A stretch of 40,392 nucleotides of DNA from positions 1 to 40,392 of the forward strand of contig CALMVI010000142.1 in the NCBI GenBank assembly GCA_937873095.1, given 5' to 3'. The stretch comes from an uncultured Acetobacteraceae bacterium (GTDB taxonomy: Bacteria > Pseudomonadota > Alphaproteobacteria > Acetobacterales > Acetobacteraceae). Positions within the stretch are counted from its first letter, which is position 1; every line of letters begins with the position of its first letter. A program made the translations under genes and the position numbers. The notes under the pieces are model-generated. The model did not search any database and was not told the origin of the DNA. It saw only the letters and a list, made by a program, of their open reading frames with translations. Positions 15,211 through 24,567 of this stretch are shown here, piece after piece.

Positions 15211-15879
15211 ATGCGCGTGTTGTACCATCTTCCGCTTTCCCCTTTCTCAAGGAAAGTCCGCCTGGTCCTGGCCGAGCGCCGGCTGCCGTTCGAGCTGAAG
15301 GTCGAGCGGGTGTGGGAGCGCAGGCCCGAATACCTCGCCATGCATGCCGCCGGCACCGTGCCGGTGCTGGTCGAGGATAACGGCCTGGTCATCCCCGACA
15401 GCGGGGTGATCTGCGAATACCTGGAGGAAGCCTATCCCGACACCGCACTGCTCGGACGCACGCTGGGCGAGAGCGTGGAGATACGCCGGCTGGTGGCCTG
15501 GTTCGACGGCAAGTTCGCCAGCGAAGTCACCCGCAACCTGATCGGCGAGAAGATCATGAAGCGCCTGTTCGGCCGCAGCCAGCCGGACGTGGGATTGATC
15601 CGCGCCGGCTACGCCAATTTGCGCAGCCACCTCGAATACATCGGCTGGCTGGCCGAACAGCGCCGCTGGCTGGCCGGCAACGAGCTGAGCCTGGCCGATT
15701 TCGCCGCCGCCGGCCATCTCAGCGCGCTGGATTTCACCGGCGAGGTGGACTGGTCGATCTCCGCGCCCGCCCGCGACTGGTATTCGAGGATGAAGTCCCG
15801 CCCCTCGTTCCGCCCGCTGCTGACCGATCGGGTCGCCGGCGTCGATCCGCCCGCCCACTACCCCGACCTCGATTTCTGA
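15211..15879 (+). CDS. Glutathione S-transferase family protein
   Basis: This 222-residue protein has an N-terminal thioredoxin-like domain (residues 1-80): LYHLPLSPFSRKVRLVLAER with the Ser/Cys-type catalytic region, then AAGTVPVLVEDNGLVIPDSGVICEYLEEAYP containing the cis-Pro and the glutathione gamma-Glu binding Asp-Ser. The all-helical C-terminal domain ends with the N-capping motif region ELSLADFAAAGHLSALDF. The substrate is not predictable. It is divergent from fdsD with 55 bases between starts, so the two promoters are back to back. Confidence 0.92.
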   Translation: MRVLYHLPLSPFSRKVRLVLAERRLPFELKVERVWERRPEYLAMHAAGTVPVLVEDNGLVIPDSGVICEYLEEAYPDTALLGRTLGESVEIRRLVAWFDGKFASEVTRNLIGEKIMKRLFGRSQPDVGLIRAGYANLRSHLEYIGWLAEQRRWLAGNELSLADFAAAGHLSALDFTGEVDWSISAPARDWYSRMKSRPSFRPLLTDRVAGVDPPAHYPDLDF

Positions 15880-15961
15880 TCCACTGACCATTGGCTGCCG
15901 GCGGCAGACCTGCGGTTCATGACCCCGGCTTCCTTTCCGCGCCCGTTCAGGCTACCCAGGC

Positions 15962-16204
15962 GTGATGTCGGAACCGATCTCCGGCCTCTCCTTCGAGGAC
16001 GCCCTCGCCGAATTGGAGCGCATCGTGCGCGGCCTGGAGGGCGGCCAGCAGAAGCTTGAGGACGCCATCACCTGCTACGAACGCGGCACCGCCCTTCGCC
16101 GCCATTGCGAATCCAAGCTGGCGGAGGCTGAATCGCGCGTTCAGGCGATCGTGGAGCGGGCGGATGGTTCGTTGTCGCTGAAACCGGTGGAACAGGCCGG
16201 ATGA
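15962..16204 (+). CDS. xseB: Exodeoxyribonuclease VII small subunit
   Basis: This 80-residue protein is the small subunit of exonuclease VII. The signature is LSFEDALAELERIVRGLEGGQQKLEDAITCYERGTALRRHCESKLAEAE. It is an all-helical coiled-coil protein that binds XseA. The start is GTG 15962 or the adjacent ATG 15965. The stop overlaps the ispA ATG by four bases (ATGA). xseB-ispA-dxs is a common gene order in proteobacteria and marks the start of the isoprenoid/hopanoid transcription unit. Confidence 0.95.
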   Translation: MMSEPISGLSFEDALAELERIVRGLEGGQQKLEDAITCYERGTALRRHCESKLAEAESRVQAIVERADGSLSLKPVEQAG

Positions 16205-17130
16205 CCGTCGACAGCATGGAGATCGGCCTGCAGGGCACGCCGCAGGCAGCCCTGATGACCGCGCTGACCGAGCGCGCGGCAGAGCTCGAGGCCTGCCTGG
16301 ACGGGCTGCTGCCGCTGCAGGCGGGGCTGGAGGCGCGGCTGATCGAGGCGATGCGCTACGCGGCGCTGGGCGGCGGCAAGCGGCTGCGCGGCTTCCTTGT
16401 CATGGAAGTGGCGAGCCTGTTCCGCGTGGCGCCGGCCTGCGCCGCCCGGGTGGCCGCGTCGGTGGAAATGCTGCACGCCTACTCGCTCGTCCATGACGAC
16501 CTGCCGGCGATGGACGACGACGACCTCCGCCGCGGCAGGCCCAGCACCCACCGCGCCTTCGACGAAGCGACCGCCATCCTGGCAGGCGACGCGCTGCAGG
16601 CCCGCGCCTTCGAGGTGCTGGCCGAGGAGGACACCCATTCGGACCCGCAGGCGCGGTGCGAGCTGGTCTGTGCGCTGGGCCTGGCGGCCGGCGCCCGGGG
16701 CATGGCGGGCGGCCAGATGATCGACATGGAGGCAGAGGGCAAGACACTGGACCTGGGCGAGGTTGCCCGGCTGCAGGCGCTCAAGACCGGCCGGCTGATC
16801 CAGTATTCGGCAGAGGCCGGGGCGATACTGGGCCGCGCCCCCTGGCAGGTGCGCACGCAGATCGCCGCCTACGGCCGCGACCTCGGTGCAGCGTTCCAGA
16901 TCGCCGACGACGTGCTGGACGCGGTCGGCACGGCCGAACAGATCGGCAAGACGGCGGGCAAGGACCAGGCTGCCGGAAAAGCCACAGTGGTATCAATTCT
17001 GGGGGTCGACCGCGCCGAAGCGCAGGCTCGGATGTTGTGTGAGCAGTCGAAAGCCCATCTGGAACATTTCGGGCCGGAGGCGGACAGGCTGCGCGCGCTC
17101 GCATCCTGGGTTGTCGCGCGCCGGAACTGA
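16201..17130 (+). CDS. ispA: Farnesyl diphosphate synthase (polyprenyl synthetase)
   Basis: This 309-residue enzyme condenses IPP with DMAPP/GPP to farnesyl diphosphate, the precursor of squalene and hopanoids. Motifs are [13 protein letters not shown] (IPP binding) and the first Asp-rich motif [10 protein letters not shown] at 99-108. [29 protein letters not shown] and the second Asp-rich motif IADDVLD at 234-240 follow, with [17 protein letters not shown] after it. Chain length fits the short-chain class. It overlaps xseB by four bases and is followed by dxs after a 28-base gap. Confidence 0.96.
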   Translation: MTVDSMEIGLQGTPQAALMTALTERAAELEACLDGLLPLQAGLEARLIEAMRYAALGGGKRLRGFLVMEVASLFRVAPACAARVAASVEMLHAYSLVHDDLPAMDDDDLRRGRPSTHRAFDEATAILAGDALQARAFEVLAEEDTHSDPQARCELVCALGLAAGARGMAGGQMIDMEAEGKTLDLGEVARLQALKTGRLIQYSAEAGAILGRAPWQVRTQIAAYGRDLGAAFQIADDVLDAVGTAEQIGKTAGKDQAAGKATVVSILGVDRAEAQARMLCEQSKAHLEHFGPEADRLRALASWVVARRN

Positions 17131-17158
17131 GCCGGTTGGTGTAGGGAGCAATCCGATC

Positions 17159-19105
17159 ATGACCTCTGAAACCCGCATCACTCCGGCCGGCCGGCCCGCG
17201 ACCCCTCTGCTGGACCGCGTGGACACGCCATCCGACCTGCGCAACCTGTCCAACGAGCAGCTGCGCCAGTTGGCCGACGAGCTGCGCGCCGAGACGGTGG
17301 ACGCGGTGTCGACGACCGGCGGCCATCTTGGCGCCTCGCTCGGCGTGGTCGAGCTGACGGTGGCGCTGCACGCCGTGTTCGACACGCCGGAAGACAAGCT
17401 GATCTGGGACGTCGGACACCAGGCCTATCCGCACAAGATACTCACCGGCCGACGCTCCCGCATACGCACCCTGCGCCAGGCAAACGGCCTGTCCGGCTTC
17501 ACCCGCCGCAGCGAGAGCGAGTACGACCCGTTCGGCGCCGCCCACAGCTCCACCTCGATCTCGGCGGGGCTCGGGTTCGCGGTCGCCAACGAGTTGCAAG
17601 GGCATCCCGAGCGGCACGTGATCGCGGTCATCGGCGACGGGGCGATGAGCGCCGGCATGGCCTACGAGGCGATGAACAACGCGGGCGCGCGCCACTCGCG
17701 CCTGATCGTGGTGCTGAACGACAACGAGATGTCGATCGCGGCGCCGGTCGGCGCGATGAGCGCCTACCTCTCCCGCCTGATGAGCAGCCGCAGCTTCCTG
17801 AGCCTGCGCGACGTGGCCGGCCGGATCAGCAAGCATTTCCCGTGGGGCTTGGACAAGACGGTCAAGCGTGCCGAGGAATATGCGCGCGGCCTGCTGACCG
17901 GGGGCACGCTGTTCGAGGAGCTGGGCTTCTACTACGTGGGCCCGATCGACGGCCACAACATGGACCACCTGCTGCCGGTGCTGCGCAACCTGCGCGACGC
18001 GGAGACGCGCGGCCCGATCCTGCTGCACGTGATCACCAAGAAGGGGTACGGCTACCCGCCGGCCGAGGCGACGGCGGACAAGCTGCACGCGGTGGCGAAG
18101 TTCAACGTGGTGACCGGCGAGCAGGTCAAGGCGCCGAAGGGTCCCGCCACCTACACCAGCGTGTTCGCCGACGCGCTGGTTGCCGAGGCCGAGCGCGACG
18201 AGGGGATCGTCGCGATCACCGCGGCGATGCCGTCCGGCACCGGCCTGGACCGCTTCGAGAAGCGGTTTCCGGAGCGGTTCTTCGACGTGGGCATCGCCGA
18301 ACAGCACGCGGTCACCTTCGCCGCGGCGCTCGCGGCCGAGGGCATGAAGCCGTTCGCCACCATCTACTCGACCTTCCTGCAGCGCGCCTACGACCAGGTG
18401 GTGCACGACGTGGTGCTGCAGAACCTGCCGGTGCGCTTCGCCATCGACCGCGCCGGCCTGGTCGGCAATGACGGCGCCACCCATGCCGGCAGCTTCGACC
18501 TGTCCTATCTCGGCTGCCTGCCCGGCATCGTGCTGATGGCGCCGGCAGACGAGTCCGAGCTGGTGCACATGGTCGCGACCTCGGTTTCGATCGGCGACCG
18601 GCCGAGCGCCTTCCGCTACCCGCGCGGCGAGGGCACCGGCGCGGCGCTGCCGTCGCGCGGCGAGATCCTGCCCATCGGCCGCGGCCGGGTGCTGCGCGAG
18701 GGCGGCAGGGTGGCCATCCTCAGCCTGGGCACCAGGCTCGCCGAGGCGATGCGCGCCGCCGACGAACTGGCGGCGCGAGGGCTGCCCACCACGGTTGCCG
18801 ACGCGCGCTTCGCCAAGCCCATCGACACGGCGCTGCTCGAGCAGCTGGCGCGCCACCACGAAGTGCTGATCACCGTCGAGGAAGCCTCCGCCGGCGGCTT
18901 CTCGGCCTTCGTGGCCCAGCATCTGGCGGGCAGCGGGCTGCTCGATGGCGGGCTTCGCTTCCGCCCGATGGTGCTGCCGGACCGCTTCATCGACCACATG
19001 ACCCCCGCGGCGCAGATCGTCGAGGCTGGGCTGGACGCCAAGTCGATCGTGAGGACCGTGCTGGGCGCGCTCGGACGCGACGTTCGCGAGGCGGTGAATC
19101 TGTGA
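17159..19105 (+). CDS. dxs: 1-Deoxy-D-xylulose-5-phosphate synthase
   Basis: This 648-residue thiamine-diphosphate enzyme condenses pyruvate and glyceraldehyde 3-phosphate, the first step of the MEP pathway. The TPP motif runs from GDG at 159-161 to Asn187 ([15 protein letters not shown]...VLND). The early motif [19 protein letters not shown] and the catalytic Glu381 in [17 protein letters not shown] are present. [10 protein letters not shown] and the C-terminal [12 protein letters not shown] fit the family. Length is normal. The start ATG 17159 is preceded by AGGGAG. The stop overlaps the GTG of hpnM (GTGA), tying precursor supply to hopanoid genes in one operon. Confidence 0.97.
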   Translation: MTSETRITPAGRPATPLLDRVDTPSDLRNLSNEQLRQLADELRAETVDAVSTTGGHLGASLGVVELTVALHAVFDTPEDKLIWDVGHQAYPHKILTGRRSRIRTLRQANGLSGFTRRSESEYDPFGAAHSSTSISAGLGFAVANELQGHPERHVIAVIGDGAMSAGMAYEAMNNAGARHSRLIVVLNDNEMSIAAPVGAMSAYLSRLMSSRSFLSLRDVAGRISKHFPWGLDKTVKRAEEYARGLLTGGTLFEELGFYYVGPIDGHNMDHLLPVLRNLRDAETRGPILLHVITKKGYGYPPAEATADKLHAVAKFNVVTGEQVKAPKGPATYTSVFADALVAEAERDEGIVAITAAMPSGTGLDRFEKRFPERFFDVGIAEQHAVTFAAALAAEGMKPFATIYSTFLQRAYDQVVHDVVLQNLPVRFAIDRAGLVGNDGATHAGSFDLSYLGCLPGIVLMAPADESELVHMVATSVSIGDRPSAFRYPRGEGTGAALPSRGEILPIGRGRVLREGGRVAILSLGTRLAEAMRAADELAARGLPTTVADARFAKPIDTALLEQLARHHEVLITVEEASAGGFSAFVAQHLAGSGLLDGGLRFRPMVLPDRFIDHMTPAAQIVEAGLDAKSIVRTVLGALGRDVREAVNL

Positions 19106-19701
19106 GGCTGGCACCCGCCCTTGCCGTCCTCGCCTGGATCGGACCGGCCGCGGCCCAGGGTGCTGATCCCGCCGCCCCGATCAGGGCGCTGGACAACGCG
19201 CTGATCAGCGCGATGAAGACGGGCCACGCGCCGTTCGCCACCCGCTACCAGGCGCTGGCGCCCGCGGTGGACGGTGCGTTCGACCTGCCGCAGGTGCTCA
19301 AGACGGTGGTCGGCCTGCGCTGGGCGTCCATCCCGCAGGACGCGCAAACGCGGCTTCTGGCGACGTTCCGGGCCTACACGATTGCCAACTACGCGGCCAA
19401 CTTCAACAGCTGGTCCGGCGACCGGATCGACGTGCTGCCCCAGACCAGGACCGTGGGCGCCGACCGCGTCGTCGAGACGCAGATCGAGCCGAAATCCGGC
19501 GAGCCGACGCGTCTGGACTACGTGATGCGCCAGGGTCCGCAAGGCTGGCGCGCGGTCGACGTTCTGGAGCAGAGCACGATCAGCCAGGCGGCGGTGCAGC
19601 GGTCCGATTTCCGCAGCCTGCTTGCGGGCGGCCCGGACAAGCTGGTCGGCAGCCTGCAGCAGAAGATCGACACCATGTCCGGCGGCACCATCAAACCGTG
19701 A
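19102..19701 (+). CDS. hpnM: Hopanoid-associated MlaC/Ttg2D-like periplasmic lipid carrier
   Basis: This 199-residue exported protein has a short signal peptide ([19 protein letters not shown]). The MlaC-like domain includes [69 protein letters not shown] and the C-terminal WRAVDVL...[11 protein letters not shown]. HpnM is the MlaC-like member of hopanoid loci and is thought to take part in moving hopanoids between membranes with HpnN. No hpnN gene is in the window. It starts at GTG 19102 with a four-base overlap to dxs, and its stop overlaps the hpnI start in the same way. Confidence 0.88.
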   Translation: MRLAPALAVLAWIGPAAAQGADPAAPIRALDNALISAMKTGHAPFATRYQALAPAVDGAFDLPQVLKTVVGLRWASIPQDAQTRLLATFRAYTIANYAANFNSWSGDRIDVLPQTRTVGADRVVETQIEPKSGEPTRLDYVMRQGPQGWRAVDVLEQSTISQAAVQRSDFRSLLAGGPDKLVGSLQQKIDTMSGGTIKP

Positions 19702-20864
19702 CCCTGGACACCCCCTGCGTTCCGGTGCTGCTGACGGTCGCGCTGACGCTGGCGGGGTTTGTTCAGGCGGCGGCGGGCTGGCTGGCCGTTCGCCGGTTCA
19801 GCCGGACGGTGCCGCTGCCTGGCGCGCACCCGGCCATCACCGTGCTCAAGCCCCTGCACGGCGACGAACCGCTGCTCGAAGAGGCGCTGGCCAGCTTCTG
19901 CGCGCAATCCTACCCGCATTTCCAGATCGTCTTCGGCGTCCAGGACGCCAAGGATACGGCGGCAGCCGTGGTCGGACGCCTGCGCGCGCGCTTTCCCCTG
20001 GTGGACATGGAGCTCGTCGTCGACCCGACGACGCACGGCTCCAACCGCAAGATCGCCAACCTGATCAACATGTTCCCTTCGGCCAGGCATAATCTTCTGG
20101 TCATCTCCGACAGCGACATGCATGCGCCCCCCAACTACCTGTCCAGCGTGGCCGATGCGCTCTCGACGCCGGGAACCGGGCTGGTAACCACGCTGTACAC
20201 CGGCCTGCCTGCACGGCTCGGCCTGTCCGGCCTGCTTGGCGCGTCCTACATCACCCAGAGCTTTGCCGCAGGCGCCCTGATGGCGCGCGCGCTCGGCCGG
20301 CAGGACTGCATGGGTGCGACCATGGCGCTGACGCGCGAGACGCTGATGCGGGTGGGCGGGCTGCCGGCGCTCTCCCCTTATGTCGCCGACGATGCCGTGC
20401 TGGGGGCGAAAGTCCGCGCGCTGGGCAAGAACGTCGTGCTCGCCAAATGCGTGCCCGCAACCACGGTGGGCGAGGTGTCGCTTGCCAGCCTGTTTGCGCA
20501 CGAGCTGCGCTGGGCGCGGACGATACGCGCGGTCGAGCCGCTCGGGTTTGCGGTCTCGGTCATCCAGTTTCCCGCGTTCTGGGCCCTGCTGAGTTTCGCC
20601 ATGTCCGGCGGCGCGGCCTGGGCCGCCGTGCTGTGGGCTGTGGCGGTGGGGGTGCGCGGCGGCTTCGGACTGGCGGTCGAGCGCGCCATGGGTGCGGTGC
20701 GCACGCCGTTCTGGATGCCTGCCCTGCGCGACGTCCTCTCGATGGCGGTGCTGCTGACCTCCTATATGGGGCAGGACGTCGCCTGGCGCGGCCATGTGCT
20801 GAGCACCGGCGAGGACACGCATTATAGCGCCGAACGCGTGCTTCTGGCCACGCGTAGGGGATAG
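19698..20864 (+). CDS. hpnI: Hopanoid glycosyltransferase HpnI
   Basis: This 388-residue membrane glycosyltransferase of the GT2/ceramide-glucosyltransferase type has an N-terminal membrane segment (PVLLTVALTLAGFVQAAAGWL). The catalytic domain carries ITVLKPLHGDEPLLEE and DSD at 138-140 (nucleotide-sugar and metal site). D231-D232 in YVADDAVLGAKVR and RW at 271-272 act as the RXXRW-like acceptor site. C-terminal membrane segments follow (about 285-330). HpnI is known to add N-acetylglucosamine to bacteriohopanetetrol. It starts at GTG 19698, overlapping hpnM by four bases, and stands directly before hpnJ. Confidence 0.93.
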   Translation: MTLDTPCVPVLLTVALTLAGFVQAAAGWLAVRRFSRTVPLPGAHPAITVLKPLHGDEPLLEEALASFCAQSYPHFQIVFGVQDAKDTAAAVVGRLRARFPLVDMELVVDPTTHGSNRKIANLINMFPSARHNLLVISDSDMHAPPNYLSSVADALSTPGTGLVTTLYTGLPARLGLSGLLGASYITQSFAAGALMARALGRQDCMGATMALTRETLMRVGGLPALSPYVADDAVLGAKVRALGKNVVLAKCVPATTVGEVSLASLFAHELRWARTIRAVEPLGFAVSVIQFPAFWALLSFAMSGGAAWAAVLWAVAVGVRGGFGLAVERAMGAVRTPFWMPALRDVLSMAVLLTSYMGQDVAWRGHVLSTGEDTHYSAERVLLATRRG

Positions 20865-20871
20865 ATTGGCG

Positions 20872-22302
20872 ATGATGAAGACCCTGTTCCTGCAACCGCC
20901 CTCGTTCGACGGCTTCGACGGAGGTGCCGGCTCGCGCTACCAGGCCAGGCGCGAGATCAAGAGCTTCTGGTATCCGACCTGGCTCGCGCAGCCCGCCGCC
21001 CTGGTGGAGGGCAGCAGGCTGATCGACAGCCCGCCCGCGAAGACCTCGCTGGAGACGGTGACCCGGGCCGCGAGCGAGCACGATTTGGTGGTCATGCACA
21101 CCTCGACCCCGTCCTTTGCCTCGGACCTGAAGGTCGCCCGCGCGCTGAAGGAGGCCAAGCCGTCGCTGAAGATCGGCATGGTCGGCGCCAAGGTGGCGGT
21201 GCAGCCGCGCGAGAGCATGGAGGCGGGCGCAGGGGCGATCGACTTCGTGGCCCGCAACGAGTTCGACTTCACCATCAGGGAGGTGGCCGAGGACCGCCCC
21301 TGGGCAGGCATCGACGGCATCACCTGGCGCGATCCGAACGGTGCGCTGGTCCACAACCGCGAACGCGCGACGCTCGAGGACATGGATTCCCTGCCGTTCG
21401 TCACGGAAATCTACAAGCGCGACCTTCGCATTGAAGACTACTTCATCGGCTACCTGCTGCACCCCTACATATCCTTCTACACCGGCCGCGGCTGCAAGTC
21501 GCACTGCACGTTCTGCCTGTGGCCGCAGACCGTCGGCGGACATCGCTACCGCGTGCGCAGCCCCGCCAACGTCGCCGAGGAAATCCGCCGCTGCATGACG
21601 ATGTTTCCGCAGGTGCGCGAGTACTTCTTCGACGACGACACCTTCACCGACGACCTGCCGCGCGCCGAGGCGATCGCGCGCGAGCTTGGCCGTCTCGGCG
21701 TCACCTGGTCGTGCAACGCAAAGGCCAACGTGCCGCGCGACACGCTGAAGATCCTCAAGGATAACGGCCTGCGCCTGCTGCTGGTCGGCTACGAAAGCGG
21801 CAACCAGCAGATCCTGCACAACATCAAGAAGGGCATGCGGGTCGAGGTCGCGCGCCGCTTCACCAAGGACTGCCACGAGCTGGGGATCAAGATCCACGGC
21901 ACCTTCATCCTGGGCCTGCCCGGCGAGACGCAGGAGACGATCCGCGAAACCATCGACTTCGCCAAGGACATCAACCCGCACACCATCCAGGTGTCGCTGG
22001 CCGCCCCCTATCCCGGCACGTTCCTCTACAAGCAGGCGCTGGAGAACGGCTGGCTGGACGTGAACAACGCCGAGCTGATCGACGACCACGGCGTGCAGAT
22101 CGCCCCGCTGACGTATCCGCATCTGGCGCACACCGAGATTTTCGACAACGTGGAGACGTTCTACAAGAAGTTCTATTTCCGCGCGCCGAAGATCGCGTCC
22201 ATCGTCGGCGAGATGGTCACCAGCCGCCAGATGATGGTGCGCCGCCTGCGCGAGGGCGTCGAGTTCTTCCAGTTTCTCAGGGACAGGCACAAGGCCGCCT
22301 GA
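20872..22302 (+). CDS. hpnJ: Hopanoid biosynthesis radical SAM protein HpnJ
   Basis: This 476-residue B12-binding-type radical SAM enzyme opens with the family sequence KTLFLQPPSFDGFDGGAG. An N-terminal cobalamin-binding-like domain spans about residues 5-150. The radical SAM cluster motif C208-x3-C212-x2-C215 (CKSHCTFC) follows, then FFDDDTFTDD, LLVGYESGNQQIL and GTFILGLPGETQETI. HpnJ converts bacteriohopanetetrol glucosamine to the cyclitol ether. ATG 20872 or 20875 is the start; TTG 20866 is also in frame. A purine run AGGGGATAG lies upstream, near the end of hpnI. Confidence 0.95.
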   Translation: MMKTLFLQPPSFDGFDGGAGSRYQARREIKSFWYPTWLAQPAALVEGSRLIDSPPAKTSLETVTRAASEHDLVVMHTSTPSFASDLKVARALKEAKPSLKIGMVGAKVAVQPRESMEAGAGAIDFVARNEFDFTIREVAEDRPWAGIDGITWRDPNGALVHNRERATLEDMDSLPFVTEIYKRDLRIEDYFIGYLLHPYISFYTGRGCKSHCTFCLWPQTVGGHRYRVRSPANVAEEIRRCMTMFPQVREYFFDDDTFTDDLPRAEAIARELGRLGVTWSCNAKANVPRDTLKILKDNGLRLLLVGYESGNQQILHNIKKGMRVEVARRFTKDCHELGIKIHGTFILGLPGETQETIRETIDFAKDINPHTIQVSLAAPYPGTFLYKQALENGWLDVNNAELIDDHGVQIAPLTYPHLAHTEIFDNVETFYKKFYFRAPKIASIVGEMVTSRQMMVRRLREGVEFFQFLRDRHKAA

Positions 22303-22329
22303 GGGGCGCGCTTCGGCGGCCCGTCGCTC

Positions 22330-23151
22330 GTGCGGCGCATTCGGTTGATCACCACGGCCGATGATTTCGGCCTGTCGGTCGGCGTAAACGAGGCGGTGCA
22401 GCAGGCGGCGACGCAGGGCATCCTGACCAGCGCCAGCCTGATGGTCGCGGGCCCCGAGGCAGCAGACGCCGTCGCGCGCGCGCGCGACACGCCAGGCCTC
22501 GCTGTCGGCCTTCATGTCGTCGTGATCGAGGGCACGCCCGTTCTGCCGCCAGAGCAGATACCCGACCTGGTCGACGAGCATGGCCAGTTCCCTTCCGGCC
22601 AGCTCAGCCTGGGGCTGAATTATTGTTTCCTGCCCAAGGTGCGCCGCCAGCTTGCCACCGAAATACGTGCCCAGTTCGCGGCGTTCTGCGCCACCGGCCT
22701 AACCCTCGACCACGCCAACGCGCACAAGCACATGCACCTGCACCCCGTGGTCGGCCGCATGATGATCGACATCGGCAGGGCGTTCGGCTTGCGCGCGATA
22801 CGCATACCCGCCGAACCGCGGTCGGGCGCCGACACGCTCGGCGCCAAGGCCCTGCGAAGCTGGTGCGCGGTGCTGCGCCGCCAGGCGCGCCGCGCCGGTC
22901 TGCTGACCAACGACCATGTATTCGGCTTGCGCGATACCGGCCATATGACGCCCAAGCGCGTTAACACCCTGCTCCGTCACCTGCCGCCGGGTTTGACCGA
23001 GCTTTACTTCCACCCCGCATCGCATCGCGACACCACGATAGCTACTTTGATGCCGAATTATGAGCACATCGCTGAGCTGGAATCCCTGCTCGGAACCGTT
23101 CTGGCGCAGGACATCGTCCTGACAACGTACAGCAAGCAAGTAGCCAAGTGA
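22330..23151 (+). CDS. hpnK: Hopanoid biosynthesis deacetylase HpnK (YdjC/ChbG fold)
   Basis: This 273-residue protein has the carbohydrate deacetylase metal site: D11-D12 in TTADDFGLSVGV, His62 (VGLHVVV), and the His cluster AHKHMHLHP with H134, H136 and H138. HpnK removes the acetyl group from bacteriohopanetetrol N-acetylglucosamine, giving the glucosamine form that HpnJ uses. The start is GTG 22330, 27 bases after hpnJ. It is the last gene of the hopanoid unit; the sequence right after it turns AT-rich and leads into a foreign-looking gene. Confidence 0.92.
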   Translation: MRRIRLITTADDFGLSVGVNEAVQQAATQGILTSASLMVAGPEAADAVARARDTPGLAVGLHVVVIEGTPVLPPEQIPDLVDEHGQFPSGQLSLGLNYCFLPKVRRQLATEIRAQFAAFCATGLTLDHANAHKHMHLHPVVGRMMIDIGRAFGLRAIRIPAEPRSGADTLGAKALRSWCAVLRRQARRAGLLTNDHVFGLRDTGHMTPKRVNTLLRHLPPGLTELYFHPASHRDTTIATLMPNYEHIAELESLLGTVLAQDIVLTTYSKQVAK

Positions 23152-23246
23152 CTAGTGCTTCCGGTAATCGAGCGTGATTTGCCTCGACTCCAAGCTGTAG
23201 AAAGTTTAACAGATTTAGAGTGGTTTAAGAATCTTAGGAGACTTAT

Positions 23247-24290
23247 GTGGAGCCTGGCAGGAATCCTTATGCCCCAGGTGCGGGGACGCCGCCGCCGACG
23301 CTTGCGGGCAGAGACGCTCTGCTAGCTGCGGCAAAGCTTGCGCTGGAACGCGTGCATAATGGCCGTTCCGCAAAAAGCTTCATCGCCGTTGGTCTTCGTG
23401 GTGTCGGTAAAACCGTCATCATGAACCAGATACAGCAATTAGCTGATGAGGAAGACTTCCGCAGCATCTACATCGAGGCGTTTGATGAAATCCGCCTTGC
23501 GGACGCCCTCACGAAGTCATTGCGGCCGGTTCTGCTGAAACTCTCGAAGAAGGCGAACGCACACGATCTGGCTATTCGTGCGCTGGCCGGTTTGCGCAGT
23601 TTCGCGAGCGCTTTCAATGTCTCCTATCAAGGTGTCGAAATGACCGTAAAACCTGAGGAGGGTCTTGCTGACACCGGCGACATGCTAGCCGACCTTCCTG
23701 ACCTTCTGCTGGCAATCGGCGAAGCTGCGAGAATAAGCGGAGGTGCGTTGGCAATCATCATTGACGAGATTCAATACTTATCCGAGATGGACATGTCCGC
23801 GTTAATTATGGCGATCCATCGATGTAATCAAAAATCTCTTCCGGTCGTAATGTTCGGCGCAGGTCTTCCGCAGCTCCGAGGCAAGATGGGTGATGCTAAG
23901 TCTTACGTCGAAAGACTTTTGGACTTTCCGCATGTTGACGCCTTGTCTTTGGAAGATGCTCGGTTGGCCATAGAGAAGCCGGCGAATGATGAAGGCGTGA
24001 GCTACACCTCGGACGCCCTTGATGAAATTCTGCGAGTCACGTCGTGCTACCCGTATTTCTTGCGCTTCATCCAGGCCGGCCGTGCCCACCTCCGCCAGGC
24101 CCTCTACATGCCAGCGCTGGCCGCCATCCGCTTCAACGCAGACATGAAAGCCAAATATCAGGCGTTGATTGCCGTAGGAAAGCCGCCAAAGGTCGCCATC
24201 ACAGCCATCATGCGAAAGCTCGCCATCCTAGCCAGCGTGCTGCTCCGGGAGGGCAGGCCATGGCACGACAGGTCCGCAGTCAACGCCTGA
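23247..24290 (+). CDS. AAA/P-loop ATPase with C-terminus replaced by an IS110 transposase tail
   Basis: The frame has 347 residues from GTG 23247, with AGGAG six bases upstream. Residues 1-275 are an ORC/STAND-like P-loop ATPase: NPYAPGAGTPPPTLAGRD, Walker A GLRGVGKTV (49-57), Walker B AIIIDEIQYL (169-178, D173/E174), a sensor-like VVMFGAGLPQL and the YPYFLRF helix. Residues from about 277 switch to AGRAHLRQALYMPALAAIRF...AITAIMRKLAIL..LLREGRPW, the C-terminal part of IS110-family transposases. Relatives of the ATPase normally continue past YPYFL, so the native C-terminus is probably lost. The ATPase part is less GC-rich than its neighbours and uses different codons, suggesting transfer. ATP binding is likely; the biological role is unknown. 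Confidence 0.8.
   Translation: MEPGRNPYAPGAGTPPPTLAGRDALLAAAKLALERVHNGRSAKSFIAVGLRGVGKTVIMNQIQQLADEEDFRSIYIEAFDEIRLADALTKSLRPVLLKLSKKANAHDLAIRALAGLRSFASAFNVSYQGVEMTVKPEEGLADTGDMLADLPDLLLAIGEAARISGGALAIIIDEIQYLSEMDMSALIMAIHRCNQKSLPVVMFGAGLPQLRGKMGDAKSYVERLLDFPHVDALSLEDARLAIEKPANDEGVSYTSDALDEILRVTSCYPYFLRFIQAGRAHLRQALYMPALAAIRFNADMKAKYQALIAVGKPPKVAITAIMRKLAILASVLLREGRPWHDRSAVNA
24075..24290 (+). mobile_element. IS110-family transposase C-terminal remnant
   Basis: About 71 codons match the Transposase_20 end region: RAHLRQALYMPAL, FNADMKAKYQALIAVGKPPK and ITAIMRKL. The N-terminal DEDD catalytic domain is absent, so the element cannot move by itself. GC content rises abruptly at the junction. 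I cannot place the downstream end of the element. Confidence 0.75.
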
Positions 24291-24567
24291 CCCCGCCGCA
24301 CCCAAGCCAACACAACGCTTCTTGGTTCGGCTGGCGCCGCTTCTTCGTCCCGGCCTGCACAAACGACGACGCGGCACGCAGCCTCGGTCAAGCCTGGCCA
24401 AAGGCCACCGCAGAGCGGCGCGAAGCGGGCTTGAGGGAGGCAGCGCGCCGCGTCACACTTCATCAAGCCCAGCAAATCAGAGCTTGATCAACACGGATAC
24501 TCTATGCCGGGCCGCAGGAATTGGCCAGACTGGCCCGACCACCACGCCCTGAAAGGTGCGGACGACC

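Noticed and set aside
16781-19114. 777-codon minus-strand open frame opposite ispA/dxs
   Set aside because: It lies antisense to two clear enzymes. Long antisense frames are expected at this GC content, and its translation has no recognisable motifs.
24291-24567. Possible further gene or IS110 end between the chimera and ilvE
   Set aside because: No frame on either strand gives a recognisable protein and I cannot see defined element ends.
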